A DNA stretch of 64,000 nucleotides from Opitutaceae bacterium (GCA_030648295.1 JAUSID010000072.1:146001-210000), one strand, 5' to 3'. Positions 27,545 to 36,745 are shown, counted from the stretch's first letter. Notes: generated by a model not told the origin, from the letters alone. Numbers and translations: made by a program.

Positions 27545-27599
27545 CTATCACACGGATAGGAAGTCGCGATTTCAACTATTGAATGCGGTAGTCTATACT
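27545..27599 (+). promoter_or_regulatory. Candidate LysR operator and promoter between divergent genes
   Basis: CTAT at 27545 and ATAG at 27556 form an inverted pair containing a T-N11-A LysR box (27546-27558). Further CTAT boxes lie at 27576 and 27593, reminiscent of spaced OxyR half-sites. TATACT at 27594-27599 is a good -10 element for the small + strand gene, so the regulator could control both directions. Predicted by eye only. Confidence 0.4.
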
Positions 27600-27642
27600 C
27601 CGCTTCGCAGACCAAGTGGTCTGGCATCAACACATACCAAAC

Positions 27643-27825
27643 ATGAATAAGAACCTAGTCCTTGCGGTCCTCACCAGCTTCATCGCTGTCTCCGCGCTTT
27701 TGCTTTCTGTCCGTTCCCCGATCACCGCGGAGTCCTTGATCGGCTATGGTGCCGTCTTGGCGATAGTGGCGATGGCCGCCGTCGAGTACCGCATTGATTG
27801 GAAACGGATATTCGGTCGCGGCTAG
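27643..27825 (+). CDS. Small two-helix membrane protein
   Basis: This encodes 60 residues: MNKNLVLAVLTSFIAVSALL opens the first membrane helix, a short loop follows, and a second helix (YGAVLAIVAMAAVEYRI) leads to a basic end WKRIFGRG. It is bounded by a plausible promoter upstream and a strong terminator 30 bases downstream, which supports a real monocistronic gene. The family is not recognised. Its divergent position suggests control by the neighbouring LysR regulator. Confidence 0.65.
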   Translation: MNKNLVLAVLTSFIAVSALLLSVRSPITAESLIGYGAVLAIVAMAAVEYRIDWKRIFGRG

Positions 27826-27855
27826 TCGAGCCGGCTGAAGCCAAAAAACGTAACA

Positions 27856-27884
27856 GGGGCCCGGAGCAATCCGGGCCCCTTTTT
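27856..27884 (+). terminator. Strong rho-independent terminator
   Basis: A 10-base GC-rich stem (GGGGCCCGGA with TCCGGGCCCC), a four-base loop and a run of T. It ends the transcript of the 60-residue membrane protein gene. Confidence 0.93.
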
Positions 27885-27888
27885 ATTT

Positions 27889-27912
27889 AGGTTTTCGCTG
27901 CTGCGAAAACCT
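27889..27912. repeat. Dispersed palindrome, copy 1
   Basis: A perfect 10-base stem AGGTTTTCGC and GCGAAAACCT around the loop TGCT, directly after the terminator. The same design with the same loop recurs at 46040-46063 after dnaJ. The following bases up to 28128 hold no recognisable gene and probably contain the promoter of the sigma operon. Confidence 0.75.
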
Positions 27913-28128
27913 TAGACAAAATTCGGGCGTGGGGACGCTTTCCTGGCACACCCTCACCGCTTTCGTGAAAGCCCCAATTTCAGCCAGAAATTCGGATCAC
28001 GCGCCACCGATTCTCCGGCGCGCGGTCACCATTACAGTGTCGTCGCTCGTCGCATCACGACGAACCAGGGATTTTGGCGGGAAGGAGCTATCAGATCGCA
28101 AGAGGCCGCCAGGATTCTCCGCGCGAAT

Positions 28129-28650
28129 GTGAATTCACGACCGCCAAAATCCCATGAATGCTGGAAAAGCTGGTTTGAGCTTTATGGCCCCAAGCTCCTG
28201 CTCTGCGCGCGGCAGTGGACCCGCACCATCGCGGACGCCGAGGATGTGGTCCAGGAAGCATTCGTCCGGTTCTGGCGTCACCAGCGGCACCTCCCCGGCG
28301 AGCCAATGGCGTTGCTCGTCACCTCCGTTCGCCGGGCGGCATTCGATCTGGCGCGTCGCGAAGGTCGCCGCAGCCAGCGCGAAGAACGCGCGGCAGTCGG
28401 GACGGATTGCTCCTTCGCGCTCTTCGAGGCTCCGCTGGAAGGCGACGAACGGCGCGCCCAAATCGAGGAAGCCCTGGCGCGACTGCCGCTCGAGCAGCGC
28501 GAAGTCCTCGTGCTCAAGATGTGGGGCGAACTCACCTTTGATGAAGTCGCCACTGAACTCGGGATTTCGCCCAACACCGCCGCGTCCCGTTACCGCTACG
28601 CGCTGGCGGCGTTGCGGCATCAACTGACTGCGGCCGATTGCCATGGATGA
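28129..28650 (+). CDS. ECF-type RNA polymerase sigma factor
   Basis: This encodes 173 residues from a GTG start; the ATG two bases earlier is out of frame and stops at once. Region 2 (ADAEDVVQEAFVRFWRHQ) and region 4 (LPLEQREVLVLKMWGELTFD followed by EVATELGISPNTAASRYRYAL) are complete. It directs polymerase to a specific stress or envelope regulon. The next gene overlaps by eight bases and encodes a probable membrane anti-sigma factor, followed by a secreted PDZ protein, an arrangement typical of envelope-stress sigma systems. Confidence 0.93.
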   Translation: MNSRPPKSHECWKSWFELYGPKLLLCARQWTRTIADAEDVVQEAFVRFWRHQRHLPGEPMALLVTSVRRAAFDLARREGRRSQREERAAVGTDCSFALFEAPLEGDERRAQIEEALARLPLEQREVLVLKMWGELTFDEVATELGISPNTAASRYRYALAALRHQLTAADCHG

Positions 28651-29116
28651 CGAACTGCAAACCATCGAAGCGGAATTGAAGCGGCTTCGGCCAATCGCCC
28701 CGGCACGGGGCGTGGCGAAGCGAATCGAGCCGCAGCTTGCGAGGCGAGCGGGCCGGTCCCGCCGCGCATACTGGCTTTGGGCGGTTACGCTGCCGGCGGC
28801 CGCAGCGGTCGCCGTGTTGCTCTGGCCCTCGGCGCGACGCGACGCAATCGAGCGCACAAGCGAAAACCCGATCGCGGCCACGGCGGCCGAACCCGGGATG
28901 GTCTCCGAACCGGCACTCAGGCCGGTGGCGGTGGAGAACGTCCTTTACGCCGCGCAGGATGAAGGACTCGTGACGCTGGCGGATGGCACGCCGGCCCGGC
29001 GCCAGCGACTCAGTTATGTGGATACAATCACCTGGCGCGATTCCCGGACCAACGCGTCACTGCGGTGGACGGTGCCGCGTGAGGAAGTCCGCGTTGTCCC
29101 CATTTTCTTCCAATGA
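28643..29116 (+). CDS. Probable membrane-anchored anti-sigma factor
   Basis: This encodes 157 residues. A short charged cytosolic N-terminus (about 40 residues, starting MDDELQTIEAELKRLRP) precedes one membrane helix (YWLWAVTLPAAAAVAVLLW). A periplasmic part of about 90 residues follows, ending WTVPREEVRVVPIFFQ. The size, topology and overlap with the sigma gene support an anti-sigma role; no zinc-binding anti-sigma motif (H-x3-C-x2-C) is present. The stop overlaps the next start. Confidence 0.65.
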   Translation: MDDELQTIEAELKRLRPIAPARGVAKRIEPQLARRAGRSRRAYWLWAVTLPAAAAVAVLLWPSARRDAIERTSENPIAATAAEPGMVSEPALRPVAVENVLYAAQDEGLVTLADGTPARRQRLSYVDTITWRDSRTNASLRWTVPREEVRVVPIFFQ

Positions 29117-30150
29117 GGCTCAAATCCCGAACTCACATGAAAACCAGTCATCGTCTCAGTGCCTTGATCGGATTGCTCGCCGTCCTCGTGCCACCGGCAT
29201 CCGCCGGCGACGCACCGAAGGCCGGGCCGCGGACGCAAAAAGAAATGCGCGTCATCACCTCGACCGATCGGAACCGTCCCGAACCGCGTCGCGGGCCGAT
29301 GGCCGGTGGAGAAAAGGAAGTTGTCGCTTTCCTGGGTGTCCAGGCCACGCCCGCCTCGAGGACACTGGCGGTGCAGCTCTCGCTGCCACCAGGCGCCGGG
29401 CTGGTGGTCAATCACGTGATGCCTGACAGTCCCGCCGCCGGCGTTCTCCAGGAACATGACATCCTGTTGAAGCTCGACGATCAGCTGCTGATCGAAACGC
29501 GGCAGCTGTCGGTGCTGATTCGCCAGCACAAGGAAGGCGACGAGGTGGGCCTCACTTATCTTCGTGGCGGCAAGGAGGCGACGGCGCACATCAAACTCGG
29601 CAAGCAGGAGGTGCCGAAGATGAGCGGGCTGTTCGAGCATGCGCTGCCCGGGGTGCCGCACGGTGTACTTGGATTTGGGGCGGGAAGATTCGAGGCGTTC
29701 GGTCCGGATACTCCGCGAGAGGAAGTCGATCGGGTGTTATCGCTGATTCAACGGGAGCCGCACGGCGAACCGATGCGAATCCAGATTGATCGCCGTGGCG
29801 GGCCAGGCATGAACGCGACCTCGGTGCACACCAGCAACAGCAACCTCGTTTACAGCGATGACGCCGGCTCCCTCGAACTCACGATCAAGGACGGTCAGAA
29901 ATCGCTCGTGGCAAAGGATGGCGGCGGAAAGGAAATCTTTTCCGGGCCGGTGAACACGCCCGACGAACGGCGGACCATGCCGCCCGAGGTTCGTGCCCGG
30001 CTCGAAAAACTCGAAGGCATGCACAACATCACCTTCCGCACCGGTCCCGATTTCAAGGGACCGGAGCGCAAGGTCGTCCAACCGTTTGGCCGGGGCATCT
30101 CGCTTCCGCCCGCCCCGCCGGCGCAACCGCGCCCGCCGCAATTCTTCTGA
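29113..30150 (+). CDS. Secreted PDZ domain protein
   Basis: This encodes 345 residues; an internal ATG at 29137 gives a tighter signal peptide ending PPASA. A single PDZ domain (about 95-165) is visible: LSLPPGAGLVVNHVMPDSPA, then AGVLQEHDILLKLDDQLL. No protease domain is present. The rest is a repeat-poor region with a Pro-rich end. It forms the third gene of a sigma/anti-sigma operon and may act in sensing or stabilising envelope proteins; this is inferred from context. Confidence 0.78.
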   Translation: MRLKSRTHMKTSHRLSALIGLLAVLVPPASAGDAPKAGPRTQKEMRVITSTDRNRPEPRRGPMAGGEKEVVAFLGVQATPASRTLAVQLSLPPGAGLVVNHVMPDSPAAGVLQEHDILLKLDDQLLIETRQLSVLIRQHKEGDEVGLTYLRGGKEATAHIKLGKQEVPKMSGLFEHALPGVPHGVLGFGAGRFEAFGPDTPREEVDRVLSLIQREPHGEPMRIQIDRRGGPGMNATSVHTSNSNLVYSDDAGSLELTIKDGQKSLVAKDGGGKEIFSGPVNTPDERRTMPPEVRARLEKLEGMHNITFRTGPDFKGPERKVVQPFGRGISLPPAPPAQPRPPQFF

Positions 30151-30176
30151 GTCAGGCGGTTTGGCGTCGGTCCCGC

Positions 30177-30725
30177 TCAGACCGGCGTCGGCGCGCTGAC
30201 GGGAATCGGCGGAACGGGTGGCCGCCGGTGAAAGATGGCCACGATGAGCGAAAGGATCGCCCCTCCGATCACAGCCATTATGCACTGGGTTATCGTGAGC
30301 GCGATCGGTGACACCCATTTCCGCAGCATGGGCTCGGCACGTTCGATCTGCGCGGCCGACATTCGCGCGCCCTCCATTTTTTCGAGCTGCACCTGGAGGA
30401 TCATGTCGGAAAACCCGGGGTTGATGACTCCAAAATATAAATACGCGAAAAGTGTTCCGAAGGCCGCCGAGACGATCGCCGTCAGCACCCCGACACCGAA
30501 CGCGGAGCCGTAGCCCCAGTCGGCGTCCGGCGGCAGGTTGGCGCGTTTCTCGCGCATGGCGAGGCTGAGGCAGGTGATCGTGATCGCGAGGCCGACAACT
30601 ATTCCAATCCCCTGCGCCGTCTTCATCTTTTCGGGCGAGTCGTGGAAACCGGCGAAGAACAGGACGAGTGTCAGCAGCGCACCGCCCAGAGCCATCAGGA
30701 AGCCGTACGTAAGGGGGGTCTTCAT
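30177..30725 (-). CDS. DUF4199 family membrane protein
   Basis: This encodes 182 residues from the ATG that opens MKTPLTYGFLMALGG. Four membrane helices are visible, with a loop between helices 3 and 4 containing YLYFGVINPGFSDMILQVQL and a charged amphipathic stretch (KMEGARMSAAQIERAEPMLR). This is the DUF4199 pattern common in Bacteroidota and Verrucomicrobiota. Function unknown. It converges on the PDZ gene. Confidence 0.78.
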   Translation of the reverse strand: MKTPLTYGFLMALGGALLTLVLFFAGFHDSPEKMKTAQGIGIVVGLAITITCLSLAMREKRANLPPDADWGYGSAFGVGVLTAIVSAAFGTLFAYLYFGVINPGFSDMILQVQLEKMEGARMSAAQIERAEPMLRKWVSPIALTITQCIMAVIGGAILSLIVAIFHRRPPVPPIPVSAPTPV

Positions 30726-30862
30726 GCGCCCGCCGAGCATGTCCGGCCGCAGCGGGAATACAATGATCTGTTCCCCTTTTCCACCTGCGACTGCACCCAA
30801 ATGTGCGTTACCGCACACCGGGTGAATCCAGTGCGTGGAGGAAGGAGGTGTGGGTTTCCCGG

Positions 30863-31687
30863 CTAGGAGTTGTCGCCGTCGAGCATTCGGCCGAGCCCGC
30901 CCAGAACTGAACCTTCCTCGCGCCCGCCACGACCGGTCTGCGGCGCCGCGGCTACAATCCGACCGGCGAGCCGCGACAGTGGCAGGGACTGCATCCACAC
31001 TTTACCAGGACCGCGCAACGTTGCGAAAAACAGGCCCTCGCCGCCGAACAGCGCCGATTTGATCCCGCCGACGAGTTGGATGTCGTACTCGATGGTCGGT
31101 TGAAACGCGACAATGCACCCCGTGTCCACGCGCAGCACTTCGCCGGGCGCGAGCGTCCGCTCCATCAGGGTGCCGCCCGCATGCACAAAGGCCCAGCCAT
31201 CGCCGGTGAGACGCTGCATGATGAAGCCTTCGCCGCCGAACAAGCCGGCGCCGAGCCGCTTTTGGAAAGCGATGCCAACGCTGACGCCCTTGGCCGCGCA
31301 TAGGAACGAGTCCTTCTGCGCAATCAGTTCGCCGCCGAGATCGCGGAGGTGGACCGCAATGATTTTGCCTGGATACGGCGCCGCAAACGCAACGCGCCGT
31401 TTTCCCGCGACCTGGTTGAGAAACACCGTCATGAAGAGCGACTCGCCCGTCAGCAGCCGTTTGCCGGCCCCGAGCAGGGCGCCCATGAAGCCGGAGTTTT
31501 GCTTCGAACCATCGCCGAAAACCGTCTCCATCCCAATGCCGTCCTCCATGTACATCATGCCTCCGGCCTCGGCTACCACGGCCTCGCCCGGATCCAACTC
31601 GACTTCGACGAACTGCATGTCGTCGCCATGGATCTTGTAATCGATCTCGTGCATCACGGTCTGGAGCGGGGGAGGGAGGGAATTCAT
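30863..31687 (-). CDS. TIGR00266/AIM24 family protein
   Basis: This encodes 274 residues; a start at 31654 ([12 protein letters not shown]) is also reasonable. The protein is the single beta-rich TIGR00266 domain: [52 protein letters not shown] and repeated glycine-rich turns ([17 protein letters not shown]). Relatives are related to mitochondrial AIM24; the molecular role in bacteria is unknown. It is soluble and probably cytosolic. Confidence 0.85.
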   Translation of the reverse strand: MNSLPPPLQTVMHEIDYKIHGDDMQFVEVELDPGEAVVAEAGGMMYMEDGIGMETVFGDGSKQNSGFMGALLGAGKRLLTGESLFMTVFLNQVAGKRRVAFAAPYPGKIIAVHLRDLGGELIAQKDSFLCAAKGVSVGIAFQKRLGAGLFGGEGFIMQRLTGDGWAFVHAGGTLMERTLAPGEVLRVDTGCIVAFQPTIEYDIQLVGGIKSALFGGEGLFFATLRGPGKVWMQSLPLSRLAGRIVAAAPQTGRGGREEGSVLGGLGRMLDGDNS

Positions 31688-31920
31688 GCGCGAAAAGTGA
31701 GCAATGGTGTCCGGAAACTTCAATCCGGCGATGTGGCCCAAAGAACACATCGATCGGCCGAAAAGTTACAGGAGATGGTTTTTCCTGGATGGATGGGCGA
31801 GCTTCCGCTTCGGAAGCGCGGCTTGTACCCCTCGCTTCGTTTCACTGGCGCTCGTCGCTACGACTGAAGTTATGGCGCAACGGAGCCAGTCGCTGGGTAG
31901 CGGCGGGCGCGAAGCGAGCC

Positions 31921-31965
31921 GATCCGACCCTGGGAGCGCGGGCGTCTCGCCCGCATAATCGGATA
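31921..31965. repeat. REP-like palindromic element, copy 1
   Basis: The palindrome GCGGGCG-TCT-CGCCCGC lies at 31938-31954, inside a stretch starting CCCTGGGAGCG. The same core recurs at 39037-39051. The gap 31688-32010 contains nothing else that looks coding. Confidence 0.6.
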
Positions 31966-32010
31966 CGAGCGTCAACGCACGGCCCATTCCGCACCGCCGC
32001 TTCCCGCGAA

Positions 32011-33267
32011 TCAATCCTTCGCCGTGTTCCCGTTGATGAAGCGCGTTGCCGGGCGCAGCGCGGCGTGCACGAGCCGGTCATCGCCGTCGTTCGGCGCCGC
32101 TTTCAAACCGAGCACGGAGCACATCAAGTTGTACAGATGGACGTTTTCGACTGCGGGAATTTCGACTCCATGGCGGAACGCAGGGCCGTGGGCGATGAAC
32201 ACGCCTTGCATCGAGGGCAGCGACGGATCGTAGCCGTGATCACCGGGCAGGTAACCACGCGCTGAATACCGCCGGCTCAGCCGCTCGAAAGTGGCACGGG
32301 TGACCACGTGCACACCCTCCTCCGGCAGAATCCACAACGGCGGGATCCGGGGATTGTTTCGCAGCCGGAAATGCGCTGGCAGTTCCTCGGCGCTGTAGAC
32401 CCTGGCATGAGGAATCCGCTCCAGTTTTCTGCGCAATGAGTCGAACTCTCCGTCGCGCGGCCGCAGCCCGACGACGCTGCCGTCAAAGTCGATCTGCGCG
32501 TCACCATGCTCGATGAAGTCGTCCAGCACCACGATCCGGCTCCGATCGACCGACGTCATGCCATGATCGGAGACCACGATGAGGTTGGGTTCGATCCCCT
32601 GCTGCCGGAATTCGTGCAGCAGGGTGGCGAGCCGGCCATCAACGAGCTTGATGGCGGCGGCCACCTGCGGCGAGTCAGGACCATGCGCGTGTCCGGCCCC
32701 ATTGGTTTCCTCGATGTAGAACGCGACGAACGCCGGCCGTTCAGTGGCCGGCAGTTTCATCCAGCCGATGAGCTCCGCGAGTCGCCGTTCGAATGGAAGC
32801 GCGTTGTCGTACGTTCGCCAGAAGCTGGGGCGCACGCCCTGAATCGCGGCTTCAGAGCCAACCCAGAAGGCGGCGGCGGCTTTTCGACCCTGCTTCTCGG
32901 CCGTCACCCAAACCGGCTCGCCCGCCCACCAGCGCGAGTCGCGCACCGAATTCGGCTGGTTGAAACGAAAAAACATCCCCGCGACGGGATCAAAAAAGTC
33001 ATTGTTCACGATGCCGTGCCGCGCCGGATAAAGCCCGGTCACAATCGAATAATGATTGGGAAACGTGTTGCTCGGGAAAACCGGGATGAGTCCGCGCGCG
33101 CTGACGCCATCGCGCTTCAGCTCGCGTAACGTGAGACTCTCCGCCGGATGTAGTTCGCAATAATCCCAGCGAAACCCGTCGAGTGACACGAGGATGAGCG
33201 GCGCATCGATAGCGAGCGCGCGACTCACCGCGACCAGACCCAACCACGCGGCGATGCCCGCTTTCAT
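32011..33267 (-). CDS. Ectonucleotide pyrophosphatase/phosphodiesterase (alkaline phosphatase superfamily)
   Basis: This encodes 418 residues with a signal peptide (GLVAVSRALA). The catalytic pattern is that of NPP enzymes: LILVSLDGFRWDY with a metal-binding Asp, FPSNTFPNHYSIVTGLYPAR with the nucleophilic Thr, HAHGPDSP, and VVSDHGM with metal ligands. It likely cleaves phosphodiester or pyrophosphate bonds in nucleotides or lipid head groups in the periplasm. The start overlaps the stop of the smr gene (ATGA), so it is translated with the TatA-Smr run upstream. Confidence 0.92.
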   Translation of the reverse strand: MKAGIAAWLGLVAVSRALAIDAPLILVSLDGFRWDYCELHPAESLTLRELKRDGVSARGLIPVFPSNTFPNHYSIVTGLYPARHGIVNNDFFDPVAGMFFRFNQPNSVRDSRWWAGEPVWVTAEKQGRKAAAAFWVGSEAAIQGVRPSFWRTYDNALPFERRLAELIGWMKLPATERPAFVAFYIEETNGAGHAHGPDSPQVAAAIKLVDGRLATLLHEFRQQGIEPNLIVVSDHGMTSVDRSRIVVLDDFIEHGDAQIDFDGSVVGLRPRDGEFDSLRRKLERIPHARVYSAEELPAHFRLRNNPRIPPLWILPEEGVHVVTRATFERLSRRYSARGYLPGDHGYDPSLPSMQGVFIAHGPAFRHGVEIPAVENVHLYNLMCSVLGLKAAPNDGDDRLVHAALRPATRFINGNTAKD

Positions 33268-33560
33268 CGACAAAGCGTCACGATGGTGGCGCCCCACGAG
33301 CCCGAGGTTTCGTCGCCCAGCCGGAACGACTCGACGTGCGGAAGTCGCCGAAGCAGCGCGTGGACGGTCGTTCGCAACGTCCCCGTGCCCTTGCCGTGAA
33401 TCACGCGCACCTCGAGGATGCCGCGCGACCGACACTCATCGAAATACGCCGGCAGCAGCTCGCCAAGATCCGACGGCCGGAACGTGTGCAAGTCCAACTC
33501 GCCCGTAATTGGAAGCGGCACCGGACCGTCGCCAGGACTTTCCGCTTCGGCCGCGCTCAC
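33264..33560 (-). CDS. Smr domain protein
   Basis: This encodes 98 residues from a GTG that overlaps the TatA stop (GTGA). The Smr fold is clear: ELDLHTFRPSDLGELLPAYF, then VRVIHGKGTGTLRTTVHALL, and a closing WGATIVTL. Both the DLH and the HGKG-TG nuclease-associated motifs are kept. Stand-alone Smr domains are nicking or RNA-cleaving enzymes linked to recombination or ribosome rescue; the exact role here is unknown. Confidence 0.9.
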   Translation of the reverse strand: MSAAEAESPGDGPVPLPITGELDLHTFRPSDLGELLPAYFDECRSRGILEVRVIHGKGTGTLRTTVHALLRRLPHVESFRLGDETSGSWGATIVTLCR

Positions 33561-34237
33561 GCCGGCGCTGCCGGTGGGGTTCCGGCCGGCGGAGGCTCGC
33601 CCGCGGGTGACCGCGGTTTGGTCGGTTCCGAATCGCCGGCGTTGTCCGCCACGTGCACGATTGGCCCGCCATCATCAGGCGTTTCCCCGGCTGGCTCCGC
33701 CGGCTCGCTCGCGGCAACGTTCACGGCGGCGGGGTTCTCCGGATCGGCTTCCGCGCGTTTGTCCGGCTCCGTGTCCGCCAGCGTTTCCTCGGAAGTGGAT
33801 GCCGGCACGGTTGCCGTTCCGCTGACGGATGCCGCCGCGGCCGCGGCATGCGCCTCGCTGCTGTCGGTGACCGGATCCGCGGGAACGCTGTCGCTGGAGC
33901 CATCGGCGTAGCTGTCGGGATAATCGCCGGAGTAGTCGTGTTCCGACGTTCCCGTCTCGGACGTTTTCGCTGCTGAATCAGCGGCGACCGCTGGCGCAGC
34001 GACGAGTTTCTTTCGTTCGTCCTCGTCAAGCGCGCGCTTGAACTCCTCTTCGACTCCGGCCGCCGCCTTCTTGAATTCACGGATCGTCTTGCCCAGTCCC
34101 CGCGCGAATTCCGGAAGCTTTTGGCCACCGAACAGCATCAGCACGATGATGAAGATGAGCACCATCTCCGATCCGCCGAGGCCGTCGATAAAAGCGAGCG
34201 ATGCGGGAACCAAATCCATGGCGGCAATGTGACCCAT
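33557..34237 (-). CDS. TatA/TatB-type twin-arginine translocase subunit with long acidic tail
   Basis: This encodes 226 residues; ATG 34219 is an alternative start. The single membrane helix and hinge (EMVLIFIIVLMLFGGQKLPE) followed by FARGLGKTIREFKKAAAGVE is the TatA/B hallmark, with the FGGQKLPE form nearer TatA. TatA is usually under 100 residues; here about 150 extra residues are rich in Ala, Glu, Asp, Pro and Ser and look disordered. No tatC is visible in the window. The gene is coupled to smr by overlap. Confidence 0.87.
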   Translation of the reverse strand: MGHIAAMDLVPASLAFIDGLGGSEMVLIFIIVLMLFGGQKLPEFARGLGKTIREFKKAAAGVEEEFKRALDEDERKKLVAAPAVAADSAAKTSETGTSEHDYSGDYPDSYADGSSDSVPADPVTDSSEAHAAAAAASVSGTATVPASTSEETLADTEPDKRAEADPENPAAVNVAASEPAEPAGETPDDGGPIVHVADNAGDSEPTKPRSPAGEPPPAGTPPAAPA

Positions 34238-34279
34238 TTGAGAAAAAAAGGTAGCGCGAAATACGGCGGGACTGGTCCG

Positions 34280-35200
34280 TCACCGGATGCTGACGCTCAC
34301 GGTGAACTTCTGGGTGTCGCCCGGAAGCACGTGGTACAAGCCGACTTTGTGTTCGGGCGCGTTCGGCGGGCCCATCCAGGGTTCGACACAAAAAAAAGGC
34401 GAATCTTCCGCCAGCGTCCACGTGACGAAGACCGCTTCCGGGGACGGTACCTTTTCCGCGCCGAGGCGGACCGTGACGTCGCCGGGCCGGCCTTTTTCAC
34501 CGAACACCACCTCGTTGCCCTTGAGCGCGGTGTGCAGCGTGTCGATTAGCGCCGGGTTGCCGAGGCTCTCGTCCGTGCCGAGTTGCGGTCCCGCCACGAG
34601 CGCGCCGGTCGTGTCCTGCCGGAGGCGCTTTCCCGCCGGGATGCGAATGATGTAGTCCTGGCGCGCCGTGCCCTCGCTCCACGGCAGGGTGAAATAAAAG
34701 TGGTGACCGGCGCTCCACGGCAGGGGGAGGGTGCCGAGGTTCGTCAGGGCGAACTCACATGTCAGGCCGAACGGCTCGAACCGGTAGGTGACGACGAAGT
34801 CGTATTCAAACGGATAGGACGCTCGCGCCTCGGCGTCGGGTTGGAATTGCGCCACGAACCCGCGCCTGTCCGTGTGCGTGACCTTGAACGTACCCTGCCG
34901 CCCGATGCCGTGCATTGGCATCGGCCGCCGCACGCCATCAGCCGCGCGCCAGAAAAAGATGTCGCCGCGATCGAAGGAGCGGCCGTTGAACGGAAACAGG
35001 ATCGGATTGCCGCCGCGCACCTTGGCGATGTCCGTGAGGTCGGCGTTTTCCGGCCAGAAGATGATGTCGCGGACCGAACCGTCGCCGAGGGTGACGTTCC
35101 AGTTCATCAGCCGCGCACCTTTTTCCGGCAGGGCGAGGAACGTGGAATTGCCCACGCGCCAGCGCGAGAGGGTCTGCCCGTGATAGGGAATTTTTTCCAT
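34280..35200 (-). CDS. Aldose 1-epimerase family protein
   Basis: This encodes 306 residues from ATG 35200. The beta-sandwich fold of the galactose mutarotase superfamily is recognisable: GGNPILFPFNGRSFD, MPMHGIGRQGTFKV with the His used in catalysis, and PWSAGHHFYFTLPW with the second His; FFCVEPWMGPPNAP near the C-terminus carries the Glu. It likely interconverts sugar anomers or acts on hexose-6-phosphates. It is soluble with no signal peptide. Confidence 0.87.
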   Translation of the reverse strand: MEKIPYHGQTLSRWRVGNSTFLALPEKGARLMNWNVTLGDGSVRDIIFWPENADLTDIAKVRGGNPILFPFNGRSFDRGDIFFWRAADGVRRPMPMHGIGRQGTFKVTHTDRRGFVAQFQPDAEARASYPFEYDFVVTYRFEPFGLTCEFALTNLGTLPLPWSAGHHFYFTLPWSEGTARQDYIIRIPAGKRLRQDTTGALVAGPQLGTDESLGNPALIDTLHTALKGNEVVFGEKGRPGDVTVRLGAEKVPSPEAVFVTWTLAEDSPFFCVEPWMGPPNAPEHKVGLYHVLPGDTQKFTVSVSIR

Positions 35201-35320
35201 GGCCGCTGGCGAATCTTCACGATGCGGGGCGGACGCCAAGTGTAATGTGGAAACCGGCGGTCGGATTGGAGCAGGGCGGCACTTGCTCTTCCAGAGGGCG
35301 GCTGTTATGCCAGCGCCCGA

Positions 35321-36745
35321 ATGAGCAAACGGCTCCTACAGCTCCTCGGCCTTTGGATGTCCGCCGCGGCTTTTGCGGCGCCGGAGCCGGTCGCGGAAAC
35401 CCGGCTCGAGGCAGCTTCCCCGCGTGTGTATGTGATTCCAGTGCAGGAGCAGATAGGGTCAGCCGTGCTTTACGTGGTCCGCCGCGGAATCAAGGAGGCG
35501 ATAGCCAATAACGCGCGGGCGGTTGTCCTGGACATGAAAACCCCGGGCGGTGCGCTCGATTCGACGTTGGAAATCATGGAGGCGCTCGGGAAGTTTCCCG
35601 GCACCACGGTCACCTACGTGAACAACGAGGCGATGTCGGCCGGTGCATTCATTGCGGCGAGCACCGAGGAGATTTGGTTCGCCCCGTCCGGCATCATCGG
35701 GGCCGCCGCTCCCGTGTCCGCCGGCGGGCAGGAAATCGACGCGACGATGCGGCAGAAGATCGTGAGCTACCTGAAGGCTCGAATCCGGGCGACGAGTGAA
35801 GGCAAAGCGCACCGGGGCCGGGTGATTTCGGCTATGATCGATGCCAACACGGAGCTGAAAATTGGCGACGAGGTCGTCAAGGAGAAGGGCGAATTGCTTT
35901 CACTTACCGCCGCGGAAGCGACCAAAACCTATGGCGATCCACCGAGTCCGTTGCTCGCGGCCGGCATTGCGAAGGACCTCGACGAATTGATCGCGAAGCG
36001 TTTCGGCGGGCAGACCACAATCACGACGCTGGAGCTGACGTGGTCGGAGCAGCTCGCGGTCTGGTTGAACTCGATCGCGCCGGTGTTGCTCGGCATCGGG
36101 ATGCTGGCGCTTTTCATCGAGTTCAAGACGCCCGGTTTTGGCATTTTTGGCATCGTTGGGATCGTGTGCCTCGGCGTCGTGTTCCTCAGCAGCTATATCG
36201 CCGGGCTTTCCGGACACGAGCCGGTGATCGTGTTCATGATCGGGCTCGCGCTCGTGGCGGTGGAGATTTTGTTTTTCCCCGGAATCGTGATCCTCGCCGT
36301 AACGGGGCTGGCAATCATGCTCGGCGCGCTGGTTTGGTCGATGGCGGATCTCTGGCCGAACGAGCCGCTATCGGTCGCGTGGTCGGCGGATGCATTCGCG
36401 ACCCCATTCACCAATCTGGGCCTCGGTTTGTTGATCGCGGTCGCGCTCGGTGCCGCGCTGGCCCGGTTTCTTCCTCGGGGTTGGGTCTGGGATCGAATGA
36501 TCGTGCGCACGGCCATTGGCGGTTCCGCGCAAGTCGCGGGTGGCAGTGCCGACGAGGCGGGCGGGCTGGCGGCGCTGGTCGGCCGGGAAGGTCTCGCCGT
36601 GACCGCGCTGCGGCCGAGCGGGCAGATTGAAGTCGGCGGCCATCGTTACGAGGCGCGGGTGGCGCTGGGCACGCTCGATGCCGGCCGCCGCGTGGTCGTG
36701 CGCGGGCACACGGATTTCGGCTTGATTGTGGAGGAGGCCGCATGA
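35321..36745 (+). CDS. NfeD1b-type membrane serine protease (ClpP-like)
   Basis: This encodes 474 residues. A signal peptide (AAAFAAPEP) leads to a ClpP-like domain with AVVLDMKTPGGALDSTLEIM, and the nucleophile Ser in NNEAMSAGAFIAAS. Four to five membrane helices (about 230-390) and a C-terminal OB-fold NfeD domain (LVGREGLAVTALRPSGQIEV) follow. Relatives cut membrane proteins such as stomatin. It overlaps the next gene by four bases (ATGA), the first of three coupled genes ending in flotillin. Confidence 0.9.
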   Translation: MSKRLLQLLGLWMSAAAFAAPEPVAETRLEAASPRVYVIPVQEQIGSAVLYVVRRGIKEAIANNARAVVLDMKTPGGALDSTLEIMEALGKFPGTTVTYVNNEAMSAGAFIAASTEEIWFAPSGIIGAAAPVSAGGQEIDATMRQKIVSYLKARIRATSEGKAHRGRVISAMIDANTELKIGDEVVKEKGELLSLTAAEATKTYGDPPSPLLAAGIAKDLDELIAKRFGGQTTITTLELTWSEQLAVWLNSIAPVLLGIGMLALFIEFKTPGFGIFGIVGIVCLGVVFLSSYIAGLSGHEPVIVFMIGLALVAVEILFFPGIVILAVTGLAIMLGALVWSMADLWPNEPLSVAWSADAFATPFTNLGLGLLIAVALGAALARFLPRGWVWDRMIVRTAIGGSAQVAGGSADEAGGLAALVGREGLAVTALRPSGQIEVGGHRYEARVALGTLDAGRRVVVRGHTDFGLIVEEAA

